DNA of 64,000 nucleotides from positions 372,001-436,000 of the forward strand of contig NZ_QFFF01000001.1 of the NCBI RefSeq assembly GCF_003129465.1, read 5' to 3'. The notes beneath the pieces are model-generated. The model did no database searches. It was not told where the DNA came from and worked only from the letters and a program-made list of their open reading frames with translations. The DNA is from Sphingosinicella humi. GTDB lineage: Bacteria > Pseudomonadota > Alphaproteobacteria > Sphingomonadales > Sphingomonadaceae. Every line of letters starts with the position of its first letter. Positions within the stretch are counted from its first letter, which is position 1. Shown here piece after piece: positions 28,582-39,905 of this stretch. Position numbers and translations under genes: made by a program.

Positions 28582-28802
28582 CGGGGTCACCCTAATTTTT
28601 CCGCGAATGGTCACCAAAGGTCGCACTGGCCATGGGGCTTGCCGGACGGGCCTGAACGCGCCGCGGCGACGGAGGAGCGGACGATGAAAAGAGCCGGGAC
28701 AAGGAAAACGCCTTCCGATTCGCCAGCCTGACAGGCGAAATCCTATTTGTATCCAACAATCCAAGCGACCGCGTTCAAGGGCCGTCGGCGCCGGCTAACA
28801 GG

Positions 28803-29375
28803 TCAGGCTTCGGCCGGAGGCGGGCCGGGTTCGCGCAGATAGGCGAACATGTGCGGCACGTAATCGGCCTTGCCGATCTCGATCCCTTCCTTCCGCAGGA
28901 TCGCGTAGGCGGCCATCAGGTGGAAGTAGAATTGGCCGAGCGCCCAGTCGCGCGCGAATTGCTCCCGCGTGAGATCGAAGGTGAGGCCCATCGGCAGGGT
29001 GAGCGCGAGCGGGTCCCCGGCGGGCGCCTGATCGAGCGCGTCCGGGGCGAGGCCGCCCAGAAAGGCGAACGCCTCGTCGATGCGGGCGCGGGCGGCGGCC
29101 AGGGTGCCGGGCCGGTCGCCGGCACCCCGGCCCTCGTCGAGCAGCGCGTCGAGCCCCTCCAGCGGCCGGCCCATCAGGCGCAGCGGCGCCTCCTGCGCCT
29201 GGACGCAGGCGAAGCGGATCTGGGTGGCCAGCGGGAACATGTCCGGCGCGAGCCGCGCCCGCAGCAAGACTTCGGCGCCGTCGGCCCCACGCTGCGCCTC
29301 CGCCTTGTCGAGCAGCCCGCCCAGGCCGCGGAGCATGTTGCGGTAGGTGGGGACGAGGAGTTCGGTCAGGTTCAC
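28803..29375 (-). CDS. DUF1993 family protein
   Basis: This 190-residue helical protein matches DUF1993: it opens LTELLVPTYRNMLRGLGGLLDKAEA, then has ARLAPDMFPLATQIRFACVQA and ends FYFHLMAAYAILRKEGIEIGKADY. The four-helix layout resembles DinB-type proteins, and the family is sometimes linked to bacillithiol- or glutathione-like transferases, but no function is proven. Start codon is GTG at 29375, with only a weak GAAAGA upstream. It ends the small-protein cluster; DNA beyond it has lower GC. Confidence 0.84.
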   Translation of the reverse strand: MNLTELLVPTYRNMLRGLGGLLDKAEAQRGADGAEVLLRARLAPDMFPLATQIRFACVQAQEAPLRLMGRPLEGLDALLDEGRGAGDRPGTLAAARARIDEAFAFLGGLAPDALDQAPAGDPLALTLPMGLTFDLTREQFARDWALGQFYFHLMAAYAILRKEGIEIGKADYVPHMFAYLREPGPPPAEA

Positions 29376-29412
29376 ATTGTATCTTTCGGGTCGTATTGCT
29401 CGGCCTCGTTAG

Positions 29413-29590
29413 CGGTCGAAGAGTCTCAGGGTCTACCGCGACCGGACACAGAATTCGATCGAGGACTTCACCCGATACAAGGCAGACCCTGAGAATTTTA
29501 AAGCCCAAGCGGTCGCTGGCAAGTATGCTGAACCGAACAAACCGAAGAAGAAAAAGGCCGCAACTGACACATCGAGCCCTTGTCAGGCTC
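29413..29590 (+). other. possible coding remnant (truncated ORF)
   Basis: A frame without a start codon reads SLRVYRDRTQNSIEDFTRY and goes on through ADPENFKAQAV to a lysine-rich run (PNKPKKKKAAT). It has the amino-acid balance of a real C-terminal tail, unlike GC-driven chance frames here. Its own stop is lost into the antisense of the DUF3800 gene. I cannot assign a family. It sits at the left edge of the lower-GC segment, so it may be debris from an insertion. Confidence 0.3.
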
Positions 29591-29598
29591 CGGTGAGC

Positions 29599-30801
29599 TC
29601 AACGGCTGGCGGCGGGGCCCCGCTCAGTCCCCTGCGACAATGCCTGCCGTTCAAAGGGCATGAGGCCATCACGATCATAAGCTGCGATATTATCCAACCG
29701 GATCGCCTCGTATCGCTCCTGCAGCTCCCTTGCGCGTTCAAGTTGCTCTTCGGTAACTTCCGCATTGAGCATAGGCCCGAACTGCTCCTGCATTGCCCGA
29801 CTGACGCCTTCAAACGAGAAGTCGCTCTGCATTCCTCGCCTCATGGCAAAGTTAAGAAGCCTTGCGCAGCGATAGGGAATGTCTCGGCCGGCCAGAAACT
29901 GCTTGAATATCCACAGGATGCAATCAGCTACCTGAATGCCGGGACTGCTATCAGAGGCAGAAACCTCAAAATCCGAATTGTGGACCTTTCGTAAGACCCG
30001 CGTTTCACCAGGCAAGTGGATTGGGTCTGGCAGAGCATTCGCAACCATTTTATGCCACTCGGCAAGCGTGCTCTCAAACTGAGATTGTCGGTCATGCCGG
30101 ATTCGGCGAACAGGGCGTTTCCACTTCTTCGACAGATCCTCAAGCCCATCAAGCAAATTGGTGAACGCGACCATATTGGGCATATGGCCATTCTTAGCCT
30201 GCCTGCCCGCTTGATGAAAATCGAGGCCCTCCGGATGCGCCTTTGACCATTCCAGGGCGTCGGTGATGACCTGTCGCGAGCGCTTGTCTGGAAGGAGGTC
30301 AACTCTGTCTATTATCGCTTGGCATATTTCCGGAATTAAGGCGCGCGCCCGCACCTCCGACCGTTCCATGAGCATAGACCAGAACAGCTTCGCGACATGC
30401 TCATCCAGGAGAAAGGCCACCTTGAACGCCAGAATCAGCCTCAAGGGCCGAATGTTATAAGTCTGCCAAGGGACTGCCGGGTTCTCGCCGCTATCGAAAA
30501 ACGTATCGAAGATCTTAGTCGCAAGGAGATACCGCTTCTCCACGCGCGAAATAAAAAACCGAGCATCCGCCTTCTTCAATAACTTCAACAAGTCGTCTGC
30601 GACCTCTTCAAGAGGCCCAAAGCCAAGCTCGGATGCATGGAGCGCTGGTACCCCTATCCGGCGGCAAATCCGATCATATTCACGCTTATACGCTAAGTCG
30701 AAATCCGTCTTCGTGATAAGTGCCGCAGTAAGAAATAGGGGTTGAGCGTCATCGAAAAGGTTCGCTCCCGTGTTCCCGGTCTCGTCGATGTAGGCATACA
30801 T
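29599..30801 (-). CDS. DUF3800 domain-containing protein (RNase H-like fold)
   Basis: The 400-residue protein has DUF3800 hallmarks: YIDETGNTG at 4-12, IRHDRQSQ near 234-241 and SSPGIQVADCILW at 285-297. These give acidic residues in the places expected of a metal-dependent nuclease fold. DUF3800 proteins occur on mobile elements and beside defence genes, but their activity is unproven. Base composition is clearly lower in GC than the flanks, a sign of transfer. GAGAGACACTTAGC precedes the ATG. Upstream on the same strand lies a stray thiC fragment. Confidence 0.85.
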   Translation of the reverse strand: MYAYIDETGNTGANLFDDAQPLFLTAALITKTDFDLAYKREYDRICRRIGVPALHASELGFGPLEEVADDLLKLLKKADARFFISRVEKRYLLATKIFDTFFDSGENPAVPWQTYNIRPLRLILAFKVAFLLDEHVAKLFWSMLMERSEVRARALIPEICQAIIDRVDLLPDKRSRQVITDALEWSKAHPEGLDFHQAGRQAKNGHMPNMVAFTNLLDGLEDLSKKWKRPVRRIRHDRQSQFESTLAEWHKMVANALPDPIHLPGETRVLRKVHNSDFEVSASDSSPGIQVADCILWIFKQFLAGRDIPYRCARLLNFAMRRGMQSDFSFEGVSRAMQEQFGPMLNAEVTEEQLERARELQERYEAIRLDNIAAYDRDGLMPFERQALSQGTERGPAASR

Positions 30802-30838
30802 GCTAAGTGTCTCTCAATTTAGCGTAGTCATAGCAATC

Positions 30839-31542
<704 letters not shown>

Positions 31543-31683
31543 GGGACCCTCGGCCTTCCTCCCCGAGCCGGGCCAGATCGCGCGGGCGAACGCCGCTGGC
31601 CTTCGCGAGCGCGACTGGGGGCGATTGGGATCGGGTTGCCTGTGTCGGCAAGGCGATGCATCTTCGAGCGAGGGGAGGCCGGG

Positions 31684-32061
31684 ATGATCGAATTGCTTTT
31701 GCCGCTTGGGGTGCTGTTCATCCTCTACCTGTATCTGCGCGCCGTTGTGGAACTCATCCGTCACTGGATTTCGAACCGGACGATCCGCGAAGCCATCAAC
31801 AAGCAGCCGGAGGCCGTGGGCCCGCTTATCGAGAAGCTGGGAATGGAGTCGACCCGCTGGACACCGAGGATCGTGGGCTGGATGATCGTGGCGGGGAGTC
31901 TCGCGCTGCCGCTCATCGGTTTGCTGGAATGGGCGACTGGTTTCGACCCGAACCTGTTGCTGGCGCTGGCGGCGCTTGCGGTGGGGCTTACGCTGGTGGC
32001 GCTCGGAAGAAGGCGGGCTCGCCTCGTGCTTCAGGAAAGCCGAGGCGAGCCTGGCTCCTAG
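31684..32061 (+). CDS. hypothetical membrane protein
   Basis: The 125-residue protein has about three hydrophobic segments: residues 2-25 (IELLLPLGVLFILYLYLR), about 61-78 (VGWMIVAGSLALPLIGLL) and about 86-105 (NLLLALAALAVGLTLVAL). An amphipathic loop lies between the first two. I do not recognise a family. GGGGAGG, five bases before ATG 31684, sets the start. It converges on thiC, with stops three bases apart. Confidence 0.6.
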   Translation: MIELLLPLGVLFILYLYLRAVVELIRHWISNRTIREAINKQPEAVGPLIEKLGMESTRWTPRIVGWMIVAGSLALPLIGLLEWATGFDPNLLLALAALAVGLTLVALGRRRARLVLQESRGEPGS

Positions 32062-32064
32062 ACT

Positions 32065-34140
<2,076 letters not shown>

Positions 34141-34173
34141 AGGCCATAGGCCAAAGCGGCGGGATAAGGAAGC

Positions 34174-35331
34174 CTAGCAGGCGAGCGGCTGGGACGGGGC
34201 GCCCTCGGCCGGCGCTTTCTTGACGCCGGCGAGGCAGGTGGGCTGCGGCGGCTCGACCTTTACCGGGGCGGACTGGCCGAGCGGCGCCTGGGCCGCCTCG
34301 TCCGCGCCGGCGCCGGTGAGTGCCCAGCGGTGGGCGGCGGCGACGGCAGCGCCACTGCGGGTCTGGGCGGCCAGCACGGTGGCGACACCCTCGCGGCTGG
34401 CGGGCTCGTAGCGGCGCAGGACGGCGCGCTGGAAGCTGTCGATGCTGGCGCCGCCCTCCCCCGCCTCCTCGGCCGCCTTGGCGGCGAGCGCGTCAGCGCC
34501 CTCCGCCGACCCGTTCGATCGGGTCAGGGCCGCGAGACGCGCGGGCGCGGCGAGGGCGGGCTCGCTGCCGCTGTGGCGATCGGTGAAGGCGGCGGGTTTT
34601 CCCCAGCCGCCGGCCCAGCGGTAGAAGATGTGGGTGCCGACATTGGCGACCTTGGAGAGGGTCGAGCTCCAATAAGGGACCACCCAGTTGGTGTGATAAT
34701 GGGTGGCATAGCCGACCGGGGCATAGACCTTGCCGGCGAGCGCTTCCTCCGCGACCTTCTTGGCGCGCTGCCAATAGGGCGCGATCGGGGCGCGGACGAG
34801 CGAGCCGTCGCAGGTGAAGGTGAACTGGCAGCCGGTGGCGCGCTCCGAGCCTTGATAGACGACGCCGCAGACGCTGTTCGGGTAGGCGGGGTGGCGGAGG
34901 CGGTTCAGCACCACCTGGGCGACGGCGCGCTGGCCTTCCAGCGGCTCGGTCGCGGCCTCGTAATAGATGGCGTTGGCGAGGCATTCGAGCGCCCGCTGGT
35001 AATCGGCCGCGCTGTGCGAGCGCTGGTCGAAGGCGCGCGCGGCGGGATTGGGGCCGTCGACGAGCGGAATCGAGGCGTTGAAGGCGACGGCGTCATTGGG
35101 GTCGACATGGCGGAATTCGAGCGGCTCCGGCGCGGGCGGGGCGACCTGACGCAGGGCGCGCGGCAGGTCCGGCGCCACCCGGGCCACGGCGCGGCTCTCG
35201 ATGCCGGTCACGCCCATCACATTGAGCCCGGCGATCAGATACAGCCCCACCAGCGTAGCGAGCACCAAGGTCGTCGGCCAATGACGGCGGTCGAGACTCG
35301 GGACCGGCAAGGACCTGATGGCTGTCAACAT
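34174..35331 (-). CDS. SleB-type cell wall hydrolase
   Basis: This 385-residue protein, from ATG 35331 (GGAG eight bases upstream), has one N-terminal membrane anchor (TLVLATLVGLYLIAGLNVMG, about 20-40). The hydrolase_2 domain follows: LECLANAIYYEAATEPLEGQ with the catalytic Glu, VAQVVLNRLRHPAYP, VCGVVYQG and ATHYHTNWVVPYW. The family cleaves peptidoglycan, originally seen in spore cortex lysis but common in Gram-negative bacteria for wall remodelling. The C-terminal third is low-complexity, Ala-rich. A longer form from GTG 35403 is possible. Confidence 0.87.
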   Translation of the reverse strand: MLTAIRSLPVPSLDRRHWPTTLVLATLVGLYLIAGLNVMGVTGIESRAVARVAPDLPRALRQVAPPAPEPLEFRHVDPNDAVAFNASIPLVDGPNPAARAFDQRSHSAADYQRALECLANAIYYEAATEPLEGQRAVAQVVLNRLRHPAYPNSVCGVVYQGSERATGCQFTFTCDGSLVRAPIAPYWQRAKKVAEEALAGKVYAPVGYATHYHTNWVVPYWSSTLSKVANVGTHIFYRWAGGWGKPAAFTDRHSGSEPALAAPARLAALTRSNGSAEGADALAAKAAEEAGEGGASIDSFQRAVLRRYEPASREGVATVLAAQTRSGAAVAAAHRWALTGAGADEAAQAPLGQSAPVKVEPPQPTCLAGVKKAPAEGAPSQPLAC

Positions 35332-35543
35332 CCAGCGACTCCACGGAACGAACCCGCCACCGAGGCCGCGCTGGACCTCCGGCACCCCCTGTCGGTTCGC
35401 CACATCACAAGTTTCAAGCAGGACGCCTCCCTCCCGCGAAGCGCGCGCCTATAGCATGGATTTACGTCCGCCGCCAAAAGGCCGATTCGACCGATACCGC
35501 TGAAAAGACGATGAATTGCGGCGTTGCAGCGGGCGGCGCCCAC

Positions 35544-35577
35544 GAAAAAGGGCCCGGAGCGGACGCCCCGAGCCCTT
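35544..35577 (-). terminator. intrinsic terminator downstream of the PRC-barrel-like gene
   Basis: On the minus strand an 8-bp stem (35550-35557 with 35568-35575, one G-U pair) is followed by a run of five T. It lies 23 bases past the stop codon of the secreted Gly-rich protein gene. Confidence 0.75.
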
Positions 35578-35600
35578 GCGATACTGCCTTGGCAGCGGCG

Positions 35601-36389
35601 TCAGTCCGCCTGGCCCTGTATCTCGCCGCGGCTCATCGCCGAGACCAGCGCCTCGCCCGAGACGCTGAAATTGTCCGCCGGCAGCGCCGCGACCCGATCC
35701 CCAACGGCAACCAGAACCGTATCGACGGCGCCGTTCGCGGTGCCGCGGACCTGGTTGACGGTGCCGATGGCGCGCCCGCTCGTGTCGCGGACGATCATGC
35801 CCGGCGAGACAGAGACGGCGCCGGCCGAATTGGCGGCCGCCGATCCCGCCGCGGCGAGCGAGCCGAGGCCGGCATTGGCGACGCCCGACGCCGCGCCCGA
35901 GGCGGAGCCGGAAGCGGATCCGGCGGTGCCGACAGCGCCGGTCGCCGCGCCTCCCGCTACCTCCGCGGCCGTGCCGACGGCGCTATCGAGCGCGCCGCGC
36001 ACCGCGTCCGTGCCGACGGCCTCGACACCGATGCCGGCATTGCCCGAGGCGCCGGCGTCGGCGTTCGCCGAGACGTTTCCGGACCCCAGCAGCGACGAGG
36101 TGGCGCTGGTCACCGAACCGGCGACGGAGCCGGAGGCGCTGCCGCCGGCACTGGCGCTGCCCGAGCGGGTGTCGACATTGCGATCGATGCGGGTCGCGGT
36201 GGAGCTTCTCACCGCGCCCTGGGTTGCGTTGCCGAGTCCGCCGACGGGATTGCCGAGGGTGCCCCCGAGCGTGCCGCCGACGGTGCCGCCCAGCGTTCCG
36301 CCAAGTCCGCCGCCGCCAAGAAGCTGTGCGGAGGCCGGCGCGGCGACGAGCGCGAGCGCGGCCGTGACGGTTGCGAGCCTGAATTTCAT
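35601..36389 (-). CDS. secreted Gly/Ala/Ser-rich protein with PRC-barrel-like C-terminus
   Basis: The 262-residue protein has a clear signal peptide (KFRLATVTAALALVAAPASA). A long low-complexity Gly/Ala/Ser region (about 22-200) follows, including repeated GGTLGGTVGG units. The small C-terminal domain SPGMIVRDTSGRAIGTVNQV with VALPADNFSVSGEALV has the look of a PRC-barrel. AAGGAG, eight bases upstream, fixes ATG 36389. It lies downstream of the S8 protease gene in the same direction, 94 bases away, and is probably part of the same surface or envelope module. Function unknown. Confidence 0.7.
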   Translation of the reverse strand: MKFRLATVTAALALVAAPASAQLLGGGGLGGTLGGTVGGTLGGTLGNPVGGLGNATQGAVRSSTATRIDRNVDTRSGSASAGGSASGSVAGSVTSATSSLLGSGNVSANADAGASGNAGIGVEAVGTDAVRGALDSAVGTAAEVAGGAATGAVGTAGSASGSASGAASGVANAGLGSLAAAGSAAANSAGAVSVSPGMIVRDTSGRAIGTVNQVRGTANGAVDTVLVAVGDRVAALPADNFSVSGEALVSAMSRGEIQGQAD

Positions 36390-36483
36390 ATCCTGTCTCC
36401 TTGCCTTTCGGATGAGGCGATCGAAGTCCTCACCCCGGCTAACGAGACGGCTTCCCGGTTTAATCCGGCCCCGGCAAAAATTT

Positions 36484-37773
36484 CTACGGAACGGGAGTCC
36501 GGCAGGTGCCGCAGACGAGGCCGCGGCCGAAGCGCTTGTCCGGCCCCTTGGGACCCAGATCCTTGGCCTCGGCATCGAGCGCGGCGACCGAGCCCGCCCG
36601 GGCGAGACGCGCGGCCACGAGCGGCACCGCGTAGGAGGTGCCGCGCACTTCCTTGATCCCACCCGCGACGTCGGCGGCGGCCATGTCGGCGCCGGGCGCG
36701 GCATAATCGAGATGGAGGGCGCGACCGGCCTCGATCAGCGCCCGATCCTTCCGATCCACGCCGGTGACGGCGATCACGTCCTTGTACGAGGCCGGAAAGG
36801 ACGGCGGGGCGGCCGGCCCGTCATTGCCGACGGCGGCGACGATGCGAGTCCCCCGCGCTTGCACCTTCTCGACGATCCTGGCGACGAGAGGATTGGCCGG
36901 GCCGACCAGGCTGACGCCGACGACTGGGACATCGCGCGCGGCCATGAAAGCGAGAGCCCTGGACAGGGCAAGCGCGTTGCCGCCCTTGGGATCGCGGCCG
37001 TAGATATCGGCGACGAGCAACCCCGCCCCGGGCGCGGCACCCTGGATCGGGCCGGATCCGACCGCCAGGGATGCCACCGCCGTGCCGTGGGCACTGGGCG
37101 CGGGGGCGCCGGCGACGAAGCCTTTCTGCTCGATGCCGCCGCTGAGCGAAGGATGGGCGCCGACACCGCCGTCGATGATGCCGACCTTCGCCTCGACGCG
37201 GCCGCCGCTCTGCGCCAGCGCGGCCGCGGCGGCGCCCGTGACGGACGCGGCGCCGCTCGGCAGATGGATGTGGTTGGGCGTGAAATCGCCGCCGGGCGCG
37301 ATATCCTCGAGCCGCTCCATCGCCTCTTCGAGCGACAGGCCGCGCGGCGCGACCAGGGTGACGGAGCGGAGACCGAGCCCTTCGAAATCCTCGTCGGCAA
37401 TAATGGAGAAGCCGGCGCTGCGCGCGGCGGCGAGCGTGGCGGGCGCCGGGTCGACGGCGATGATCTCGCCGCGCACGGCGGGGCCGACGTCCGTCATCTC
37501 CAGCGCCTCGGGATGAGCGCGGACCAGATCACGCATGCGACCGAGGCGGCTATCGGCAAGACGGCGGGCGGTCTCGCCGATCCGGTCGACGGTACGCGTG
37601 GCGCTATCGAGCGCGTCGATGCCGGTGCGGCCAACGCGATCGATCACCTGTCCGACACCGGCCGGAAGCCCCTGCCCGAGACCGCCCGGCAGAAGCTGGG
37701 CCCCGGCCGCGGTCGCGCCGAACAGGGCAAGCGCTCCGAGCGCCAGCGTCGCAATGTGTCGGCCGGGCTTCAT
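36484..37773 (-). CDS. secreted S8 family serine protease (subtilase)
   Basis: This 429-residue protein has a signal peptide (1-25) and a Gly-rich, then coiled pro-region to about 185. The subtilisin domain carries Asp201 (VGIIDGGV), His229 (PSAHGTAVAS), oxyanion Asn317 (VGNDGP) and Ser380 (RGTSYAVP). The C terminus ends in a Cys-x-x-Cys (CGTCRTPVP). It is divergent from an ECF sigma factor and anti-sigma pair. This arrangement is known for ECF-linked subtilases and suggests that the protease is a target, or a signal processor, of that sigma system. Confidence 0.9.
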   Translation of the reverse strand: MKPGRHIATLALGALALFGATAAGAQLLPGGLGQGLPAGVGQVIDRVGRTGIDALDSATRTVDRIGETARRLADSRLGRMRDLVRAHPEALEMTDVGPAVRGEIIAVDPAPATLAAARSAGFSIIADEDFEGLGLRSVTLVAPRGLSLEEAMERLEDIAPGGDFTPNHIHLPSGAASVTGAAAAALAQSGGRVEAKVGIIDGGVGAHPSLSGGIEQKGFVAGAPAPSAHGTAVASLAVGSGPIQGAAPGAGLLVADIYGRDPKGGNALALSRALAFMAARDVPVVGVSLVGPANPLVARIVEKVQARGTRIVAAVGNDGPAAPPSFPASYKDVIAVTGVDRKDRALIEAGRALHLDYAAPGADMAAADVAGGIKEVRGTSYAVPLVAARLARAGSVAALDAEAKDLGPKGPDKRFGRGLVCGTCRTPVP

Positions 37774-37850
37774 GACGGCGGCTCCTTTGCATTTTTTTCC
37801 TGTATCGCGGATTAAACGGTCCGCCCCGCCCGTTTCCTCCCCGACGACAG

Positions 37851-38345
37851 ATGGAGATGCCTGTCCAGGCCTTCGAACGCGAGCTGCTGACGCTGCTGCC
37901 CCGGCTCCGCCGGTTCGCCCGTTCGCTCGCCCGCGACGCGGCCGATGCCGACGACCTTATCCAGGTCGCGCTGGAGCGCGCGCTGAAGGCGAAGGAACAA
38001 TGGCAGGCGGGGACGAGACTGGATGCCTGGATGTACCGGATCATTCGCAACTGCTGGATCGACGAAGTGCGGGCGCGGACCCGCCGCGCCCAGACATTCG
38101 CGCCGGAGGAAGCGGGGATGAACGTGGCGGGCCAAGGCGATGCCGAGCTGAAGGTGCAAATGTACGACGTGGATCGGGCGATGGGCGAGCTGCCGGACGA
38201 GCAGCGCGAGGTGATCGCGCTCGTGCTGGTCGAAGGGCTCGCCTACAAGGAAGCGGCGGAAATTTTGGACATCCCGATCGGAACATTGACGTCGCGGCTG
38301 ACGCGAGGGCGGCAGGCGCTGGTGCGGCGGCTGGAGGCGGCATGA
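37851..38345 (+). CDS. ECF (extracytoplasmic function) RNA polymerase sigma factor
   Basis: This 164-residue sigma-70 family protein has region 2 (DAADADDLIQVALERAL with the WMYRIIRNCWIDEVRAR core-binding helix) and region 4 (LPDEQREVIALVLVEGLAYKEAAEILDIPIGTLTSRLTRGRQAL). Region 3 is absent, as in ECF types. Its stop overlaps the start of the anti-sigma gene as ATGATGA, so translation is likely coupled. It is divergent from the subtilase gene, whose promoter may be a target. Confidence 0.93.
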   Translation: MEMPVQAFERELLTLLPRLRRFARSLARDAADADDLIQVALERALKAKEQWQAGTRLDAWMYRIIRNCWIDEVRARTRRAQTFAPEEAGMNVAGQGDAELKVQMYDVDRAMGELPDEQREVIALVLVEGLAYKEAAEILDIPIGTLTSRLTRGRQALVRRLEAA

Positions 38346-39070
38346 TGACCGACGACGAGAAGCTGATGGCCTATGTGGACGGCGAGCTGATACCCGCCGA
38401 ACGCGAGGCGATGGAACGCGCCCTGGCGAAGGACCCGACCCTGCGCGAGAAGCTCGCCGAGCAGGAACGCCTCAAGGCGACGCTCGCCGCCCATTACGGA
38501 CCGGTCGCGGCCGAGGAGGTGCCCGAGCGTCTGCTGGCGATGCTGGGCGCCGAGACCGGACGGGCGGATGTCGCTTCGCTGAGCGCCGCGCGCGAGAAGC
38601 GACGGCGGCCGTCGTGGCGCCAGCTCGGCACGATCGCGGCCAGCCTGGCCGTCGGCCTGCTGGCGGGGCAGATGGTTTCGCTCCAGAGGGGCGACCCGCT
38701 GGCCGTGAACGACGGCGTCCTGGTAGCCGAGGGCGGGCTCGCCGAAGCGCTGGACAGCCAGCTCGCCTCGGCCCAGGCGCCCGGCGCGGCGACACGGATC
38801 GGCGTCAGCTTCGCGGACCGGCAGGGGCGCTTCTGCCGATCCTTCGACGCACCGGCCTTCGCCGGGCTCGCCTGCCGCGAGGGCCAAGACTGGCGCGTCA
38901 TCATGACCGCGCCCGCGCAAGGCGGCGGCGAGGCGCAGTATCGGCAGGCGGGATCGTCCGTCATCCTCCAAGCGGCGCAGGAGATGATGGCCGGGGCGCC
39001 GCTCGATGCCGAAGCCGAGCGGGCGGCGGTGGCAGCCCGCTGGGAAAATCCCGCCGCCGATCGGGATTAA
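38342..39070 (+). CDS. anti-sigma factor, single-pass membrane protein
   Basis: This 242-residue protein begins with the sigma-binding helical part (DDEKLMAYVDGELIPAEREAMERALAKDP, the usual anti-sigma opening without a zinc His-x3-Cys-x2-Cys). One membrane segment (LGTIAASLAVGLLAGQMV, about 95-112) follows. The periplasmic domain has one cysteine pair (GRFCRSF, GLACREG). It overlaps the sigma gene by four bases. The layout fits a regulated-release anti-sigma of the ECF module. Confidence 0.87.
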   Translation: MMTDDEKLMAYVDGELIPAEREAMERALAKDPTLREKLAEQERLKATLAAHYGPVAAEEVPERLLAMLGAETGRADVASLSAAREKRRRPSWRQLGTIAASLAVGLLAGQMVSLQRGDPLAVNDGVLVAEGGLAEALDSQLASAQAPGAATRIGVSFADRQGRFCRSFDAPAFAGLACREGQDWRVIMTAPAQGGGEAQYRQAGSSVILQAAQEMMAGAPLDAEAERAAVAARWENPAADRD

Positions 39071-39126
39071 AGCCGCCGCGGCCTTCGTTTCTCTCCCGAA
39101 CCATCAGTCAGAGCGGGAGTGAGTCC

Positions 39127-39900
39127 ATGCGTATTCCATCCATCTTTTTCGCGGCCATGGTGCTGATCCCGGCGTCGGCCGCTGCAGCGCCGGCGGTCGA
39201 GCTTTCCACCGGCCTCGACTATCGCGAAGGCGAATATGGCACGGGCGAGCGCATTGAGACCTGGGAAATTCCGGCGAGCGTCCGCGTCCAATCGGGCCGA
39301 GTGATCGTCAGCGCGACCCTCCCCTATCTGCGCGTCGATGCGCCGGGCAATGTCGTCGGCGGCGGCAGCGGCATCCTCGGGCTACCGATCATCGTCGATC
39401 CGACCGAACCGCCGGGGCGCGTGCGCCGCGAGGGGGTCGGCGACCTGGAGCTTGGCGCCGCCTATATCGTGCCGAGCGAGGCCGTCGGCCTCACCTTGTC
39501 GGGACAGGTGAAGGTGCCGACCGCCTCCGCCGCCAAGGGCCTCGGCACCGGCGAGTTCGACTATGCCGTGGGCGCGGAGCTTTCCAAGACGTTCGGCCGA
39601 GTCACGCCGTTCGTCGGCGTCGGCTACACCATGCCGGGCGATCCGGGGAGTTTCGAGCTTCAGGACAGCCTGTCCGCCCGCGCCGGCGCGGCGGTGCAGA
39701 TGGGCAAGAGGGTGCGCGGCCATGTCGCCTATGGCTACGCCCAGAGCGTAAGCCCGCTGGTGCCGGACGAACAGCAGGTCTCGGCCGGGCTGAACGCGGG
39801 TGTGTCGCAGAGTCTGTCGCTGGGAGTCTACGGCTCGGCCGGACTGTCGGAGGGCTCGCCGGACGTCGGCGCGGGGGTCCGGCTGGGCACGAGCTTCTAG
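39127..39900 (+). CDS. outer-membrane beta-barrel protein
   Basis: This 257-residue exported protein has a signal peptide (about 1-20, ending AAAA-PAVE). Alternating hydrophobic strands follow, with Gly/Thr/Tyr-rich turns (LTLSGQVKVPTAS, TPFVGVGYTMPGDPG, SLGVYGSAGLSEG). The C terminus is phenylalanine (GTSF), the barrel-assembly signature. It resembles the small transporter-like 'MetA-pathway of phenol degradation' barrels, but a substrate is not clear. It follows the anti-sigma gene by 56 bases and likely belongs to the ECF module. Confidence 0.75.
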   Translation: MRIPSIFFAAMVLIPASAAAAPAVELSTGLDYREGEYGTGERIETWEIPASVRVQSGRVIVSATLPYLRVDAPGNVVGGGSGILGLPIIVDPTEPPGRVRREGVGDLELGAAYIVPSEAVGLTLSGQVKVPTASAAKGLGTGEFDYAVGAELSKTFGRVTPFVGVGYTMPGDPGSFELQDSLSARAGAAVQMGKRVRGHVAYGYAQSVSPLVPDEQQVSAGLNAGVSQSLSLGVYGSAGLSEGSPDVGAGVRLGTSF

Positions 39901-39905
39901 GGACA

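Noticed and set aside
35524-37815. 763-codon plus-strand ORF
   Set aside because: It is antisense to the Gly-rich gene and the subtilase, whose catalytic triad and signal peptides are on the minus strand.
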